This document shows positions 21,860 to 34,434 of a DNA stretch of 64,000 bases, one piece after another. Position 1 is the stretch's first letter, and every line of letters begins with the position of its first letter. The notes below the pieces were generated by a model. The model was not told the DNA's origin. It worked only from the letters and a program-made list of their open reading frames with translations, and did no database searches. Source of the DNA: Dugong dugon. Taxonomy: Eukaryota; Chordata; Mammalia; Sirenia; Dugongidae. Both the position numbers and the translations under genes were made by a program. Location: positions 55,920,145-55,984,144 of the forward strand of contig CM057468.1 of assembly GCA_030035585.1 (NCBI GenBank). Reading direction: 5' to 3'.

Positions 21860-22606
21860 CTTCATCAGTAAGTGTTTCAAGTCCTCTTCACTTTCAGCAA
21901 GCAATGTTGTGCCATCTGCATATCACAGGTCGTTAATCAGTCTTCTCCAATCCTGATGCCCCATTCTTCTTCATATAGTCCAGCATCTCGGATTATTTGT
22001 TCAGCATACAGATTGAATAAGTATGGTGAAAGGATACAACCCTGACGCACACCTTTCCTGGCTTTAAACCAAGCAATATCCCCTTGCTCTGTGCAAACAA
22101 CCACCTCTTGATCTATGTACAGGTTCCTCATGAGCACAATTAAGTGTTCTGAAATTCCCATTCTTTGCAATGTTATCCATAATTTGTTATGATCCACACA
22201 GTTGAATGCCTTTGCATAGTCAATAAAATACAGGTAAACATCCTTCTGGTATTCTCTGCTTTCAGCTAGGATACATCTGACATCAGCAATGATATCCCTG
22301 GTTCCACATCCTCTTCTGAATCCGGCTTGAATTCCTGTCGATAAACTGCTGCAGCTGCTTTTGAATGACCTTCTGCAAAATTTTACTTGCGTGTGATATT
22401 AATGATATTGTTTGACAATTTCCCCATTCAGTTGGATCACCTTTCTTTGGAATAGGCATAAATATGGATCTTTTCCAGTCGGTTGACCAGGTGGCTGTCT
22501 TCCAAATTTCTTGCCATAGACGAGTGAGCACTTCCAGTGCTGCACCCATTTGTTGAAACATTTCAATTGGTATGCTGTCAATTCCTGGAGCCTTGTTTTT
22601 TGCCAT
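21860..22606 (-). pseudogene. RTE reverse transcriptase domain with altered active site
   Basis: Pieces read KNKAPGIDSIPIEMFQQ, PIPKKGDPTEWGNCQTIS, and KARKGVRQGCILSPYLFNLYAEQ, the fingers and palm of a non-LTR RT. The catalytic box near 21910-21930 reads YADG instead of YADD, after an in-frame stop. The domain is split by at least one frameshift (between 22197 and 22283). Confidence 0.88.
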
Positions 22607-22793
22607 TGCCTTCAGTGCAGCTTAGACTTCTTCCTTCGGTACCATTGGTTCCTGATCATATGCTATCTCCTGAAATGGTTGAAAGTCAGCCAATTTTTTT
22701 TTGGTATAGTGACTCTGTGTATTCCTTCCGTCTTCTTTGGATACTTCCTGAGTCGTTTAGTGTTTTCCCCATAGAATCCTTCAATATTGCAAC

Positions 22794-23237
22794 TCAAGGC
22801 TTGAATTTTTTCTTCAGTTCTCTCAGCTTGAGAAACGCCAAGCTTGTTCTTCCCTTTCGGTTTTCTATCTCCAGGTCTTTGCACATGTCATTACAATACT
22901 TTACTTTGTCTTCTTGTGTTGCCCTTTGAAATCTTCTGTTCAGCTCTTTTACTTCATCATTTTTTCCTTTTGCTTTAGCTACTCGACATTTAAAAGCAAC
23001 TTTCAGAGTCTCTTCTGACATCCATTTTGGTCTTTTCTTTCTTTCCTCTCTTTTTAATGACCTCTTGCTTTCTTCATGTATGATGTCCTTGTTGTCATTC
23101 CACAATTCATCTGGTCTTTGGTCATTAGTGTTCAACATGTGAAATCTATTCTTGATATGGTCTCTAAATTCAGGTGGGATATGCTCAAGGTCATACTTTG
23201 GCTCTCGTGGACTTGTTCTAATTTTCTTCAGTTTCAA
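22794..23237 (-). pseudogene. RTE linker between endonuclease and RT
   Basis: A highly charged segment (for example REERKKRPKWMSEETLK) typical of the region between the two catalytic domains. It is open for 147 residues. Confidence 0.75.
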
Positions 23238-23554
23238 CTTGAACTTGCTTATGAGAAATTGATGGTCTGTTCTGCAGTCAGCCCCTGGCCTTGTTCTGAC
23301 TGATGGTATTGAGCTTTTCCATAATCTCTTTCCACAGGTGTAGTCAATTTGTTTCCTGTGTATTCCATCTGGCTAGTCTCAAGTATATAGTCACCATTTA
23401 TGTTGTTGAAAAAATGTATTTGCATTGAAGAAGTTGTTCGTCTTGCAAAATTCTATCATACAATCTCTGGCATCATTTCTATCACCAAGGCCATATTTTC
23501 CAGCTACCAATCCTTCTTTGTTTCCAGTTTTCACATTCCAATCACCAGTAATTA

Positions 23555-23947
23555 TCAATGCATCCTGCAGGTTCCATCAATTGCTTGTTCCATCAATTTC
23601 AGGCTGCAGAATTTGGTAAAAAAAAAATCTTCAATTTCTTCATCTTTGGCCTTAGTGGTTGGTGCATAAATTTGAATAATAGTAGTATTAACTGGTCTTC
23701 TTTTTAAGCGTATAGATATTATCCTATCACTGACAGTGTCGTACTTCAGGAAAAATCTTGGAATGTTCTTTTTGAAGATGAATGCAACGCCATTCCTCTT
23801 CAAGTTGTCATTCCCGGTATAGTAGATCATACGATTGTCTGATTCAAAATGGCCAATTCCAGTCCATTTCAGCTCACTAACGCCTAGGATATTGATGTTT
23901 ATGTGTTCCATATCATTTTTGATGATTTCCAATTTTCCTACATTCAT
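23555..23947 (-). pseudogene. RTE apurinic-type endonuclease domain (N-terminal part)
   Basis: The frame reads NINILGVSELKWTGIGHF, RNGVAFIFKK and IIQIYAPTTKAKDEEIEDFF, matching the APE-like endonuclease that nicks the target DNA. The ELKW segment carries the conserved metal-binding Glu. The frame breaks at about 23600, so the rest of the domain lies in other frames up to about 23240. Confidence 0.85.
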
Positions 23948-24445
23948 ACTTCATACATTGCATGTTATGATTAATAATGGATGTCTGCAACTGTTTCTTC
24001 TCACTTTGAGTCATGCCACATCAACAAATGAAGGTCCCGAAAGCTTGACTCCCTCCACATGATTATGATCAACTCTACTTTGAGGAGACAGCTCTTCCCC
24101 AGTCATATTTTGAGTACCTTCAACCTGTGGAGCTCATCTTCTGGCACTATATCAGACAATGTTCCGCTGCTATTCATAACGTTTTTACTGGCTAAATCTT
24201 TTCAGAAGTAGACTGCCGGGTCCTTCTTCCTAGTCTGCCTTAGTCTGGAAACTCAGTGAAACTTGTCTGCCATGTGTGAGCCTGCTGACATTTGAATACC
24301 AGTGACACAGCTTCTAGCATCCCCGCAACACGCCAGCCCCTACAATATGACGAACTAACAGACACATGGGGGATTTACTGTTTAGAGTCTCACAATTGTG
24401 TGGGGGTGTACATAGAAAGGTTATAGTGCCAAGGACAACACCAAG

Positions 24446-24965
24446 TGTTATAGATCGAACCGTGTCGCCCAAAAATGTGTATCAACTTGGCTAGGCCATG
24501 ATTTCCAGTATTCTGTGTTTGTCTACTATTTTGTGATCTGAAGTGATTTTCCTATGTGTTGTAAATCCTACCTCTATGATGTTAATGAGGCAGGATTAGA
24601 GGCAGTTATGTTAATGAGGCAAGACTCAATCTACAAGATTAGGTTGTATCTTGAGTCAATCTCTTTTGAGATATAAAAGAGAAAAGTGAGCAGAGAGACA
24701 GGGGGATCTCCTACCACCAAGAATGAAGAACCAGGTGGGGAGCCTGTCCTTCGGACCTGGGGTACCTGTGCTACGAAGTTCCTAGACCTGGGGAAGTTTG
24801 ATGACAAGGACATTCCCCCAGAGCCAACAGAGAGAGAAAGGCTTCCCCTGGAGCTGGCACCCAGAATTCGGACTTCTAACCTCCTAAACTGTAAGAGAAT
24901 AAACTTCCATTTGTTAAAGCCATTCACTTGTATTTCTGTTATAACAGCACTAGATAACTAAGACA
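24446..24965 (+). mobile_element. Solo MaLR-type LTR
   Basis: A 520-bp LTR with TGT...ACA ends and a perfect 5-bp target duplication, CCAAG, at 24441-24445 and 24966-24970. It contains a TATA box (24672-24678), a purine-rich middle and AATAAA at 24898-24903 followed by 'gttaaagccattcacttgt'. It resembles MLT1-like MaLR LTRs (ERV-L-related). The open frames across it are not coding. Confidence 0.88.
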
Positions 24966-25384
24966 CCAAGTAAGTGGAGGTGGAATAGGGAAGGGAAATG
25001 GGTAGAATCTACCTGTTAAATCCTGTCACTTGTCTAAGAATAGAAAGGAAAATATGGCTAATATTGAATTCTTATTTCATAAAGAGAAAGAAACTCAGAC
25101 TTTTAATTCCCTTACTAATAAAATTTTTCCCAGAAAAATAGCCATGTACCATAATCAGGCATAAAAAAGACAGCTGTGCATAAAAAAGCAAGTATACAAT
25201 GTAGAAGCAGTGATGTTTGTGTTATGAGTACCGTGGAATGTAGTATGCCTGGTGAAATTACCTATAACATATAAATGGAAAAGATGGAAGTTTTGAAATG
25301 TTTTCCAATTTACTTAAGCATATTATCTATGTTTTATTTAATTCTCTGGTCTGTTATCTGCTATCCTTTACCTGGTATTTTTCC

Positions 25385-25580
25385 CATTTTTAGTCACTGA
25401 TTTCAGATCAGCATCCTGGTATTCAAACCCCAGCTCTTCATGACTAAGTCTGTTATTGTAGGAAATTTACTTTAGCATTATGGATCTATGTTTTCTCATT
25501 AGTAAAATAATATGGAATGTATCTCACAATGTTGTCATGAAGTATATGAAGGCTGAAGCACAGGACAGTACACAGGTGAA
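25385..25580 (+). repeat. MIR SINE
   Basis: Diverged MIR with 'ggtattcaaaccccagct', 'ttttctcattagtaaaata' and 'gttgtcatgaagtatatga'. Confidence 0.65.
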
Positions 25581-25584
25581 TGCT

Positions 25585-26435
25585 AGATCTTACTCCCACC
25601 TTCATATCTTTTGCCATTGTCTTCATTTTTCTCGTTTGCCTAACAAAGCTGGTAAATCAATGAGCTTTAGATAAGATATGTTTTTATTTTAAAATTTATG
25701 CTCATTCTTCTACCTCTTGCCCAAAACCCCACCCTTCCTCACCCCTGTTACACCCAGAAAATGACTCCCCTGTTTTGGGTAACTTCTTTGAGAATATTCA
25801 AAACTGGAATTGTAGAGAACCTAGTTAGCTATTTCTATAAATATGACTTCATAAAGCTTACCTTATCAAAAGTCTTAGGGTAATAAAGGAACAGAAGAGT
25901 AATGAATCCTTGCTGTACATCAGGTACTTCAGGCTAACTCAATTACAAAGCATTTCTTCCTAGAGTCGACACTAAACACAATCTGTTTTTTGAACAGTTT
26001 GTCTGAGAACAATTGCTGTTAGTGGTTTAAAAAAAGGATACACATACTTTCACTGAAATAACTATTTAGAATATGAGATGAGAAATATTTCTAGAAATAG
26101 AGTATACACACATACATATTATGACTTAAATGAAAACTGATTTCAAACTTTTAAGAAACTGAAATATGTGGTATGATAAGCTGTGTTTATTAGTATAAAG
26201 ACAATATTTTAAAGATGTCACTGTTCTCTAAAGTACTTTGCAATATAATATGATATTTATTAAAATCCCAAAAATTTTAATGTGACTGTTATTGTCAAGT
26301 TCATCTGTATAACGATGCAAAAAGAATCAGGAAAATGTTAAAAAATGAGGACGTCTAGGTCTACAAGCTTTTAAAATAGAACATAAAAATTCAATGTAAA
26401 AAAGTTCAAAGATTTAATTAATATGGAATGATAGT
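25585..26435. other. No assignable feature
   Basis: AT-rich, with no coding signal or recognised repeat. Confidence 0.4.
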
Positions 26436-26439
26436 TAAT

Positions 26440-26740
26440 CTAACTCATAATTAGATAAATACAAATTGAAATAACATAAGATACCATTTGTCACCTATTG
26501 GATTCGCAAAAATGGACATGGTGAAATTGATGATAGCATAAATTTTCGCAGTGTGGAGAGAAATTTGGTAATACTTACTGAAATTTAAGATGCACATGCC
26601 CTTTGCTCACAAATTCCATAGCTAGGAATTTATTTTGTGGATGCATTTACAAAAGTATACCAAGATATTTGGAGAAGTATCTGTCTTCATAAATTCTTGA
26701 AAGCTGTTCAATCTGAATATATTCTGAAAATACTTTTATT
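26440..26740 (+). repeat. Old LINE-1 3' fragment
   Basis: Diverged form of the L1 end also seen at 46.2 and 49.3 kb: 'taagataccatttgtcacc', 'ggattcgcaaaaatgg' and 'ccatagctaggaattta'. Confidence 0.6.
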
Positions 26741-27113
26741 TATTGTGCATTTTATAATTATAGCAAGAGGAAGGTAATTGTAGAAATTATTCTTAACATT
26801 TAAAAAATATTTTTTAAAGCATGATCTATTTTTTTTCTCTTTCATGTATTAGTATGATTGTCTGCAAAGCCAACACTCTTCTATCCTAGGCTATTTTTTT
26901 AACAATTGCGAAGAGCAAACTGGATCTGTCAGGTCTAGAAATTCTGCTGTTTGGCCTAACCTTATTAGAATTTGTCCAGCCAGAAAACATATGTATTACA
27001 ACTTCCCCTAACTGTGGGCGGGTGTGAAAGCCCATTTAGAGAGTGGAAACTAGGGTCTAGAGACATTTAGTGGCTTGTAAGATCAAATCAAATAACTGGA
27101 AGCTTGAGACGAA

Positions 27114-27291
27114 AAGGAGCCCTGGTAGCGCAGTGATTAAGAGCTTGGCTGCTAACCAAAAGTTCAGCAGTTTAAATCCACTAGCCACTCCTTGGAAACC
27201 ATATGGGGCAGTTCTACTCTGTTCTGTAGGGTTGCTATGAGTCAGAATCAACTCAACGGCAATGGGCTTGGTTTGGTGTGGTTTACAGGTT
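27114..27291 (+). repeat. AfroSINE, sense, with target duplication
   Basis: A short-form copy between TTGAGACGAA (27104-27113) and TTGAGACAA (27292-27300). Its tail is T/G-rich. Confidence 0.92.
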
Positions 27292-27369
27292 TTGAGACAA
27301 AGAAGGATAGTTGTTATAGGGTCAAATGGTAGCGTTCATTCATGCATACAAGTATCTGGGTTTTTTTCA

Positions 27370-27860
27370 CTCATTGTGTCAATAAACATTTATTAAGCAC
27401 ATAATATAGATATCGAACAATAGGCAGGAGATATAATGGTGAGCAAGATCCAGTCCATGATCTAAGGAAACTTACATAGTAATTGGAAAGACAGACAAAT
27501 AAGCTATCACCCATAACCAAGGAGACTCTTCAGTTCCAAACCATGGCCTGAGCCATTATTAGGAGTTAGTCAGATGACTAAGATTGCAAAGGCTAGGAGA
27601 TAAAAAGAAATCTCAGCACATTCACAGAACATAAAGTGGGTGAGTGGAAGAGGCAGGGAAGGGAGGGTAGTGAAGGATGAGAAAATTCATTTTTATTTCA
27701 GCATGAAAATGAATTAGAATATTTGAGGAGGATGCATAATGTATATGGGGGATGCTAGTTAGGAAGTCAGTAATATTGGCTACAGTCGATGGTGGAGTGA
27801 TTTCGAGTAATGGGTAAGGTAGGATTAGGGTACAGGCATGACCGACCTTTGGCAGATGGA
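27370..27860 (+). repeat. Ancient LINE-like repeat, fragment
   Basis: Begins 'caataaacatttattaagca' and continues through 'gagcaagatccagtcca'. It looks like the same old family as 43.2-44.9 and 61.7-62.3 kb. Confidence 0.5.
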
Positions 27861-29125
27861 GGTAGACTTTATGATACACACACACAGTTTGCTTCCTGAT
27901 TAAAGGTTTTCAGGGACTTTATTTTTAAACTTCTAGTATGGCTTTAACATATCCTGTTATCTTTTAGCAGATATTGGCTTCAGTTCAGAGTTTTATAAAA
28001 ATTATCTTATTGAAAACCTTCAGCCTAAACCAAACTTTAATCAAAAACACAATTCCTTCTGATTCTTCCAATGCTAATTTATACAGTAGTATAAAAAATG
28101 CTGCCTTAAATTAGCTTTAGTCTTCATTTATATCGTATCATTTACAATTGAGTTAACTTGTTAAATATAATTGATTACAGATTAAGTTTTCCAGAGAATA
28201 AATATATCCTCTTATGTAAAATGGACAGGGAAAATCAAAGTACTTTATGCTAGCAAATCCTTGAAAAGTCTGCTAGAACTGGAGGAAGACAAGTTTTTCT
28301 TATCTGTTTTGTCTGTTATTGGGTCACATTTGTGCTTAAATGATCAAAAATATCTGTATTTCACTGCCTAACATCTGGTAGGTGGACATTTAACTCAGGC
28401 ACCAAGAGCTTACCCAAATAATGTCTTTTTAAAAATTTCTAAATACTTGGAAACTTATTGGTTACAATTAAAATTTTAGGAGCATGTTTTGAGTGTTTCC
28501 TTTAAACATTAGGTTCAAAAATTATGGACTGGCAAGGTACTCTTGTGGCAGAACTTTCGTAGGCTGAGAGTTTCTCTTCTGTACAGTTGACCGCTATCCT
28601 GATTTCTTCATCTATTTCTAACAAACCACCTCCCCAAATACTACATAGAAGAAAGCAGTAATACAGTTGCTGGCTATCTCCTTCTGTTCTGAAGTCCTCC
28701 AATGGCCTTGGAGTAATACTATAATCCTGCAGACTCAAACTTTTTTTTAACCTGAATGCAGAATCCATAAATAGAAGCATCAACAATCTGTTCCGGTACC
28801 GCTACTCTTGAATTACAGATAACTACAAAAATCTTACTGCATTTTTTGAGAGGAGAGTAAAGGTCTCTCAATGATAGAACTACATGGAACGAAGAAGAAA
28901 CTACTGAGTGCAAGTAGTTTAGTACTCGGAAGAGTACTTGGTCACCTCAGAGCTGGGCCCCATGTGCTAGGCTATTTTGTATAGGATAGCAAACAACCTA
29001 GAACTCTACTTCATAATTAACCAGTACAAATATTTCTGATTTATCTACACAAAATATGTAAGAATCAAAGGAGCAGAATGATAGAAGAAAAATATATTTA
29101 ATGTTAGCCAGAGCATTTTATGCAC
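27861..29125. other. No assignable feature
   Basis: No exon-like frame or recognised repeat. Short frames on the minus strand at 28502-28913 have no family match that I can see. Confidence 0.4.
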
Positions 29126-29139
29126 GTATCTATCATATG

Positions 29140-29314
29140 GGAGCCCTGCTGCCATAGTAGTTAAGAGCTTGGCTGCTAACCAAAAAGTCGGCAGTTCAAA
29201 TCCACCAGCCACTCCTTGGAACCCTATGAAGCAGTTCTACATTTATCCTATAGGGTTGCTATGAGTTGGAATTGGCTCAATGGCAATGAGTTTGGGTTTT
29301 TTTTATTTTGGCTT
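29140..29314 (+). repeat. AfroSINE, sense, with target duplication
   Basis: Flanked by the perfect 13-bp duplication TATCTATCATATG at 29127-29139 and 29315-29327. T-rich tail. Confidence 0.93.
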
Positions 29315-29327
29315 TATCTATCATATG

Positions 29328-29538
29328 AGGTACTTGGATGGGCAAGTAGTTTGTGATCGGCTGCTAATCTAAATGTTGGCGATTCAAACTCACCCAGCAA
29401 CTTCTTGGAAGAAAGTTCTGGTGAACTGCTTCTGTAAAGATTATAGCCAAGGAAACCCTATGGAACAGATCTACTCTGTAATACCTGGGGTGGTCATGAT
29501 TTGGGGGCCTACTCAACGGCAGTTAACAACAACAACAA
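29328..29538 (+). repeat. AfroSINE, long form, inserted in the neighbour's duplication
   Basis: Ends in (AAC)n and is followed by TCTATCATA (29539-29547), which repeats 29317-29325, the downstream duplication of the previous SINE. Confidence 0.9.
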
Positions 29539-29639
29539 TCTATCATACAATAAAGATAGAACTTATGCTTAAATGAATATTGCTGACCTATGTGTCTATA
29601 CCTCCATCAGGGGCTATATTTTTAATTACCTGGTAACCA

Positions 29640-30070
29640 CTACATGAATTGAAAGTCTGCATGTCCAAAACTGAGCTCAGTATCTTCTTCATATCACTCC
29701 CCATAGTATACTTCCATATTTATGTTTTTGATGTCTGGGCAAATCATCGTGCCACTTGCAAAGACAAGGAATGAAGAAGAAATAACAGGTTCTTGAGTGT
29801 GGTGAGTCCTGGTGGCACAGTGGTTAAAACACTGGGCTGCTAACTGAAAAGTTGGCAGTTGAAACCCACCAGATGATCCAAGGGAGGAGGATGTGGCAGT
29901 CTGCTTCCATAACGGGTTTCCTTGGAAACCCTGTGGGGCAGTTCTACTCTGTCCTATAGGGTCAGTGTAGACTCGATGGCAATGGGTTTTGAGGGTGGTT
30001 GTTGAAGGAAAGCGTTTGGAACACGTTGGGCTGGAGTTTCTGCAGGACATCCAATTGGAGATGTCTAGCA
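29640..30070 (+). repeat. Ancient LINE-like repeat interrupted by a SINE
   Basis: Flanks such as 'acatccaattggagatgtc' at about 30047 match the old repeat at 43.2-44.9 kb ('acatccaaatggagatgg'). An AfroSINE occupies 29803-29988. Confidence 0.5.
29803..29988 (+). repeat. AfroSINE, long form, with target duplication
   Basis: Between TTGAGTGTGG (29793-29802) and TTGAGGGTGG (29989-29998), one mismatch. Confidence 0.92.
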
Positions 30071-32260
30071 GATATTTGGCTCAACTACTCTGGAACTCAA
30101 CTTGGAACACTGCAATGCCTAGCTAGAGTGCAAGCATTATAATTAGGCCAAAGAAGCCAAGAAAAACTTGGCCACCTTTAAGAAAAAACAACATCAACAA
30201 CAGTCGGCACATCTCGTCCAGAATGCCTCTCTAGGAAAACGATTTCCTCTATTCCTTGGGGCTTCTATTTACACCTCTTATTGGCCTTTACGGTGAAATG
30301 TCAAGAACACAAAGATTTATTTGGTTTTGTCTGGGGATAGAGTTTATTTTAAAGATGCTAACAAATTCAAGTAGTGGCAGAGTATAGTTTCTATAATATA
30401 AAATTTCAAACAGCCAGTTTCTGTTCTTCCATCCCTTTGATGGTGCCCAAACTAAACAGCTCCACATCCATTACAAAAGACCTCTGTAGAGTACCTTATT
30501 ATGCATCATTTAAAGAGGGTAGAAGAACACAAACCCAGGAATCCTTTGGAATTTCAGACTGTATAAATAGCCCTTCAGTGAATGACAGCTTAAGCTGTGC
30601 TATGCAAAAAGCATGGCAGAGACAATAAATTATTTGAACCGAGTTGGTTTTTCAATATTATTCTAACCCTTGAGCATCATAAGGACAATTTCCCTTTGCT
30701 ATATTTCTATACTAAGTCCAAAGGTAATATTTAGAGTGATTTCCCACGAGCTCTTGTGATGATCTGCATTATTAAAAACGATTATTTCCAACCAGCAGCC
30801 ATGTCTGCCAGCCACAAGGCAGGCAGGAGGCATTGTGTGAGCTTCTGGCTCCAAGAACGCTGCTGTAGATCCCTGAACAAAGTGCCTGCAACTTTTTTCA
30901 CCTGACTGGAGGGTTTAGAAGTGTTTTTTCTTTGTGTCTGCAATCCATTTTAGCAAAATAGTTTCTGTATTTAGTTAAAACTGGGATAACAGAGAAGCTG
31001 AAGCCTTCAAGAATGGCTGTTTCATCAACTAAGGATTCCTAGAGAATTTTAAACAGTGAGGGATTGCATTCCCTCTTGACTTTTCTGGCTAAAATCATAT
31101 AACTGACCATACAACTGCAGGAAGACTCATGACATGGATGTGGCATGATAACATGCAGCTGAGATTTATATAGAGACTGGGAAAATAAAATGTGCTTTGT
31201 TAAATATCTTTTAACACCAATCAGTGCCTACATCTTTGCTGTGCCTCTGCCACTCTTCATACTTGCCTAAGATTCTTTCCAAGAACACTGCTTACTTGAA
31301 CCCAGTACCTATACTGTCAGTGAAGATGGTAGGAAACTCCTAAAGCTGAGGCATAGCAAAGACACCTGCCTCCAGAAATCCACTAGGGAACTTAGCCTCA
31401 GAATAATAACAATAATGCTCAACATCTATTGCCCCCTTCTGTTGACTAGGTTTCAGCCAATGCCAATCTTGACCCAAAATACAACTCCTTTCACTCTCTT
31501 GCATTAGAAATCCAAAAACATTTACTATATTATTTTTGAATCTTTATGGGATTGTGGCTTGGGGTGGGTAGGTAACATCCCACAGTCTATTGGCATTTCA
31601 TTTAATAAAAATAGACATGTCTCTTTGCCAAGTCTTTTCTTCCTGTTGCCAACCACAAGGTCACATGGTTCTAACCATTCCTCCTACACAGTATTAAGCA
31701 CCATTTCTCTTCCTTTCCCTCTTTGAAGGGCTCCTTCCTCTTTCACCAACACTGGGTACCAGTCAGACTAGCTTCTTCCCACCATAGGCTTTTCAAAATT
31801 TCTTCTCAACAAAGCCTAAATTTACCTACAAAAAAATTCTCATCTCAGCTATTGTTGACCCCGTAAGAAAAGGAAAGAACAGAGAGTAGGTCTCTTATTC
31901 TCATCTCAGAAACCTTCAAAGCAGAAGGTAATACTACTGACAAGCAGAAGAAGATACTGTATTCTGAGTTAAGGGAGGAGGACTGTCTCTCTCCGGCTCT
32001 CCCCCTTCCTTCCATCTACATCATGAATTGCATTAGCTCCTCTCACTCATGTTAATCAGTATTAGTATTTGAGAATTTCCTCTTCAATTTCTAAATATTA
32101 ATGTTTTACCCAGAATTATTAACAAAGTCCATAGCTGGTTCATTTCACACAACATGTCTTCTCTCCGTCAGCTGGGCTGAAAAGTGCCCTTTAGAGAAAA
32201 TGACCGCTGTAAGCGTGGCTATGCTTGTGCTTTGTGAAGGGAATGCAGATATGGTCTACA
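30070..32260. other. Repeat-poor stretch
   Basis: About 2.2 kb with no repeat that I recognise and no convincing exon. It includes a locally GC-richer patch at about 30790-30880. Confidence 0.4.
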
Positions 32261-32264
32261 CGAA

Positions 32265-32705
32265 TTACATTAGTTCCTTAGGGGTGTTGTAACCAAATGC
32301 CAACAAAATACGCTAAACTGGATGGTTTAAAACAATAGAAACACATTGGCTCACAGTTCTCAAGGCTACTAGTCCAAATCAGTGTGTCAGCTGGGCTATG
32401 CTCCCTCCCAGGACTCTAAAGGAAATCCTTTTTTGTCTCTCCTTACTGTAGCTCCAACCATTCCATAGTTTCTACATGTATCTTCACACGGCAGCCGTTC
32501 CTCTGTCTGCCTCTCTGTGTCTCTTCTCCTGTTTTATAAGGATACCACTCAAAATGGATTAGGACCCATCCCACTCCAGTATGACTTCGTGTTAAATGAT
32601 AACATCTTCAAAGACCCTATTTCTAAACAATGTCGTATTCACAGGTACTAAGGGTTAGAACGTCAACGTATCTTTTGGGGGGATAGAATTCAATCAATAA
32701 TAGAG
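32265..32705 (-). repeat. MLT1-like MaLR LTR, antisense
   Basis: Reverse complement of an old MaLR LTR: 'ttggctcacagttctcaag', 'agtatgacttcgtgttaa', 'caaagaccctatttctaaa' and 'tcttttggggggatag' near its end. Confidence 0.75.
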
Positions 32706-33047
32706 TCCTAAAGCATTTTTCCCCCTTTTAAGATTTACATTGGAGTGGGATTGGAGTGAGGAGGTACAGATATTAAACCTTTTGGATTTGGTCAAAGAAG
32801 AAGTACTGTTGCTGAAATCTTGGTTTGCTTAGTTACGGCAGGGAATGAAAGAGGAAAGAAGAGAGAGAAAGTTGGATAGTCATCAAAGGATAATTGCTTA
32901 AAAGTTTCTCCTCCTCTCAAACAGTGGGAAACTGCTAGCTTCTCCTTGAAATTAAACTTTTTTTTTACAATGCCAACAATATAGAAGTTCTTTTTAGAGG
33001 AGTTTTGCTATGCAGAATCACTATTATTTCAAGAAGAAAAGTAATGA

Positions 33048-33392
33048 AGAGTGGTGGTGTTGTTAGATGCTATTGATTCATACAACCCCATGCAGAACAG
33101 GACAAAATAGTGCCCTCTGTCTGGTCCTGCACCATCCTCACAATTGTTACTCTTGAGCCTATTGTTGCAGCCATTGTGTCAATCCATCTCCTTGAGGGTA
33201 TCCCTTTTTTCACTGACCCTCTGTTTTACCAAGGATGATGTCCTTCTCCAGGGACTGGTGCCTCCTGATAACTTGTCCAAAATAAGTGAGTGAGTCGAAG
33301 TCTCACTATCCTCGATCTTCATTTCTAAGGAGCGTTCTGGCTGTACTTCTTCCAAGACAGATTTGTTCGTTCTTCTGGCAGTCCATACATGC
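33048..33392 (-). repeat. RTE LINE 3' fragment, antisense
   Basis: Matches the C-terminal end and 3' terminus of the RTE at 21.1 kb, for example 'tccttctccagggactggt' and 'cttccaagacagatttgtt'. Confidence 0.88.
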
Positions 33393-33480
33393 TTACTAAT
33401 TGAGTGTGTTTAACTTTTTTGGTTGATAACATGGATTTTGAGAAATATGCTCTGATACTATAAGCTACCAATGAGGCAAG

Positions 33481-33690
33481 TGGCACCTGGGTGGTGCAAG
33501 TGGTTAACACACTCGACTGCGAACTTAAAGATTGGAGGTTTGAGTCTACCCAGAGGCACCTTAAAAGAAAGGCCTGTGATCTACTTCTGAAATATCATCC
33601 ATTGAAAACCCTATGGAGCACAGTTCTACTCTGATACACATGGAGTCACTATTAGTTTGAATTGATTCAATGGCAACTAGCTTTTTTTTT
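33481..33690 (+). repeat. AfroSINE, second subfamily, sense
   Basis: Carries the 'cccagaggcacctt', 'aaaggcctgtgatctact' and 'gagcacagttctactctga' blocks that separate this subfamily from the short form. Confidence 0.88.
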
Positions 33691-33729
33691 TGTTAAGTTA
33701 CCTTAGAGATGACAAAATCCTATCTGTAC

Positions 33730-33830
33730 CTTTTTCTCTTACGTGAATAAACTGGAGTCCACAGGGATGAAGAGCTTTGTCCAGGGTCATGCAAGTCGTA
33801 ATAGCGATTACTATGGACCATGATCCCAGG
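33730..33830 (-). repeat. MIR fragment, antisense
   Basis: 'gagctttgtccagggtcatg' resembles the antisense MIR core. Confidence 0.55.
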
Positions 33831-34264
33831 TCACCTGAAAAACAGACCAGGAGGTTTTTGTAAAGTGTTTAGTGCCAGATACAAATATAATTATTTTTAT
33901 GTGTCAGAGTCATATACATAGGTTATTACATGGAAGGCATTTGTCAATTGATTAACAATATTTATTAGAATCAGTAATTACTCAAAAATTTTTCTTGCAA
34001 TTACACACACACGCACAAAAGAAAATTAGTAAAAGTAAAGTAAGCTATGAATAACTTCATTGCAGCATACCTTCAACTTAATCTAATGTTCATGTATGCA
34101 AAGAAGAGGAAAAAAAGGAAATCAAAATCATACAGGAAAATGTTCTGACTCCTAAATAATGGATATTTATCATTTAAAAAAATTAAACCAGTGTAACCCC
34201 TGATTTCCTCATGTTTTTAATACTACTTTTAATATCTGAATTTCTAGTAAGTTCTAAGTACCAC

Positions 34265-34430
34265 ATTTTCTTTTTAATCTAAGTAATACCTGGGTACACT
34301 GGGCAAGCTACTTAATTAACCTGTTGTGAAGATCAGATGAGGTGTTTTATGTACAAGTACTTTGCCCAGAATCTGGTATATTATCAATACAGAGCCAGCT
34401 GTTTTTATTAGTAGTAAACTTTTTTTTATA
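34265..34430 (+). repeat. MIR SINE
   Basis: 'tgggcaagctacttaattaa' and 'gttgtgaagatcagatgag' follow the MIR core order. Confidence 0.65.
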
Positions 34431-34434
34431 AAAA

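Larger units (their letters stand above)
21140..24372 (-). mobile_element. Full-length RTE LINE, antisense
   Basis: A 3.2-kb element between perfect 11-bp target duplications, ATTTACTGTTT at 21129-21139 and 24373-24383. Its minus strand holds, in order, a 5' UTR (about 23950-24372), an endonuclease, a linker, a reverse transcriptase and a C-terminal region, and it ends in a short (AAC)n tail at 21140. Because both ends and the duplication are present, this is a complete insertion rather than the usual 5'-truncated copy. I recognise it as the RTE family common in afrotherian genomes. Stops and frameshifts inactivate it. Confidence 0.92.
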
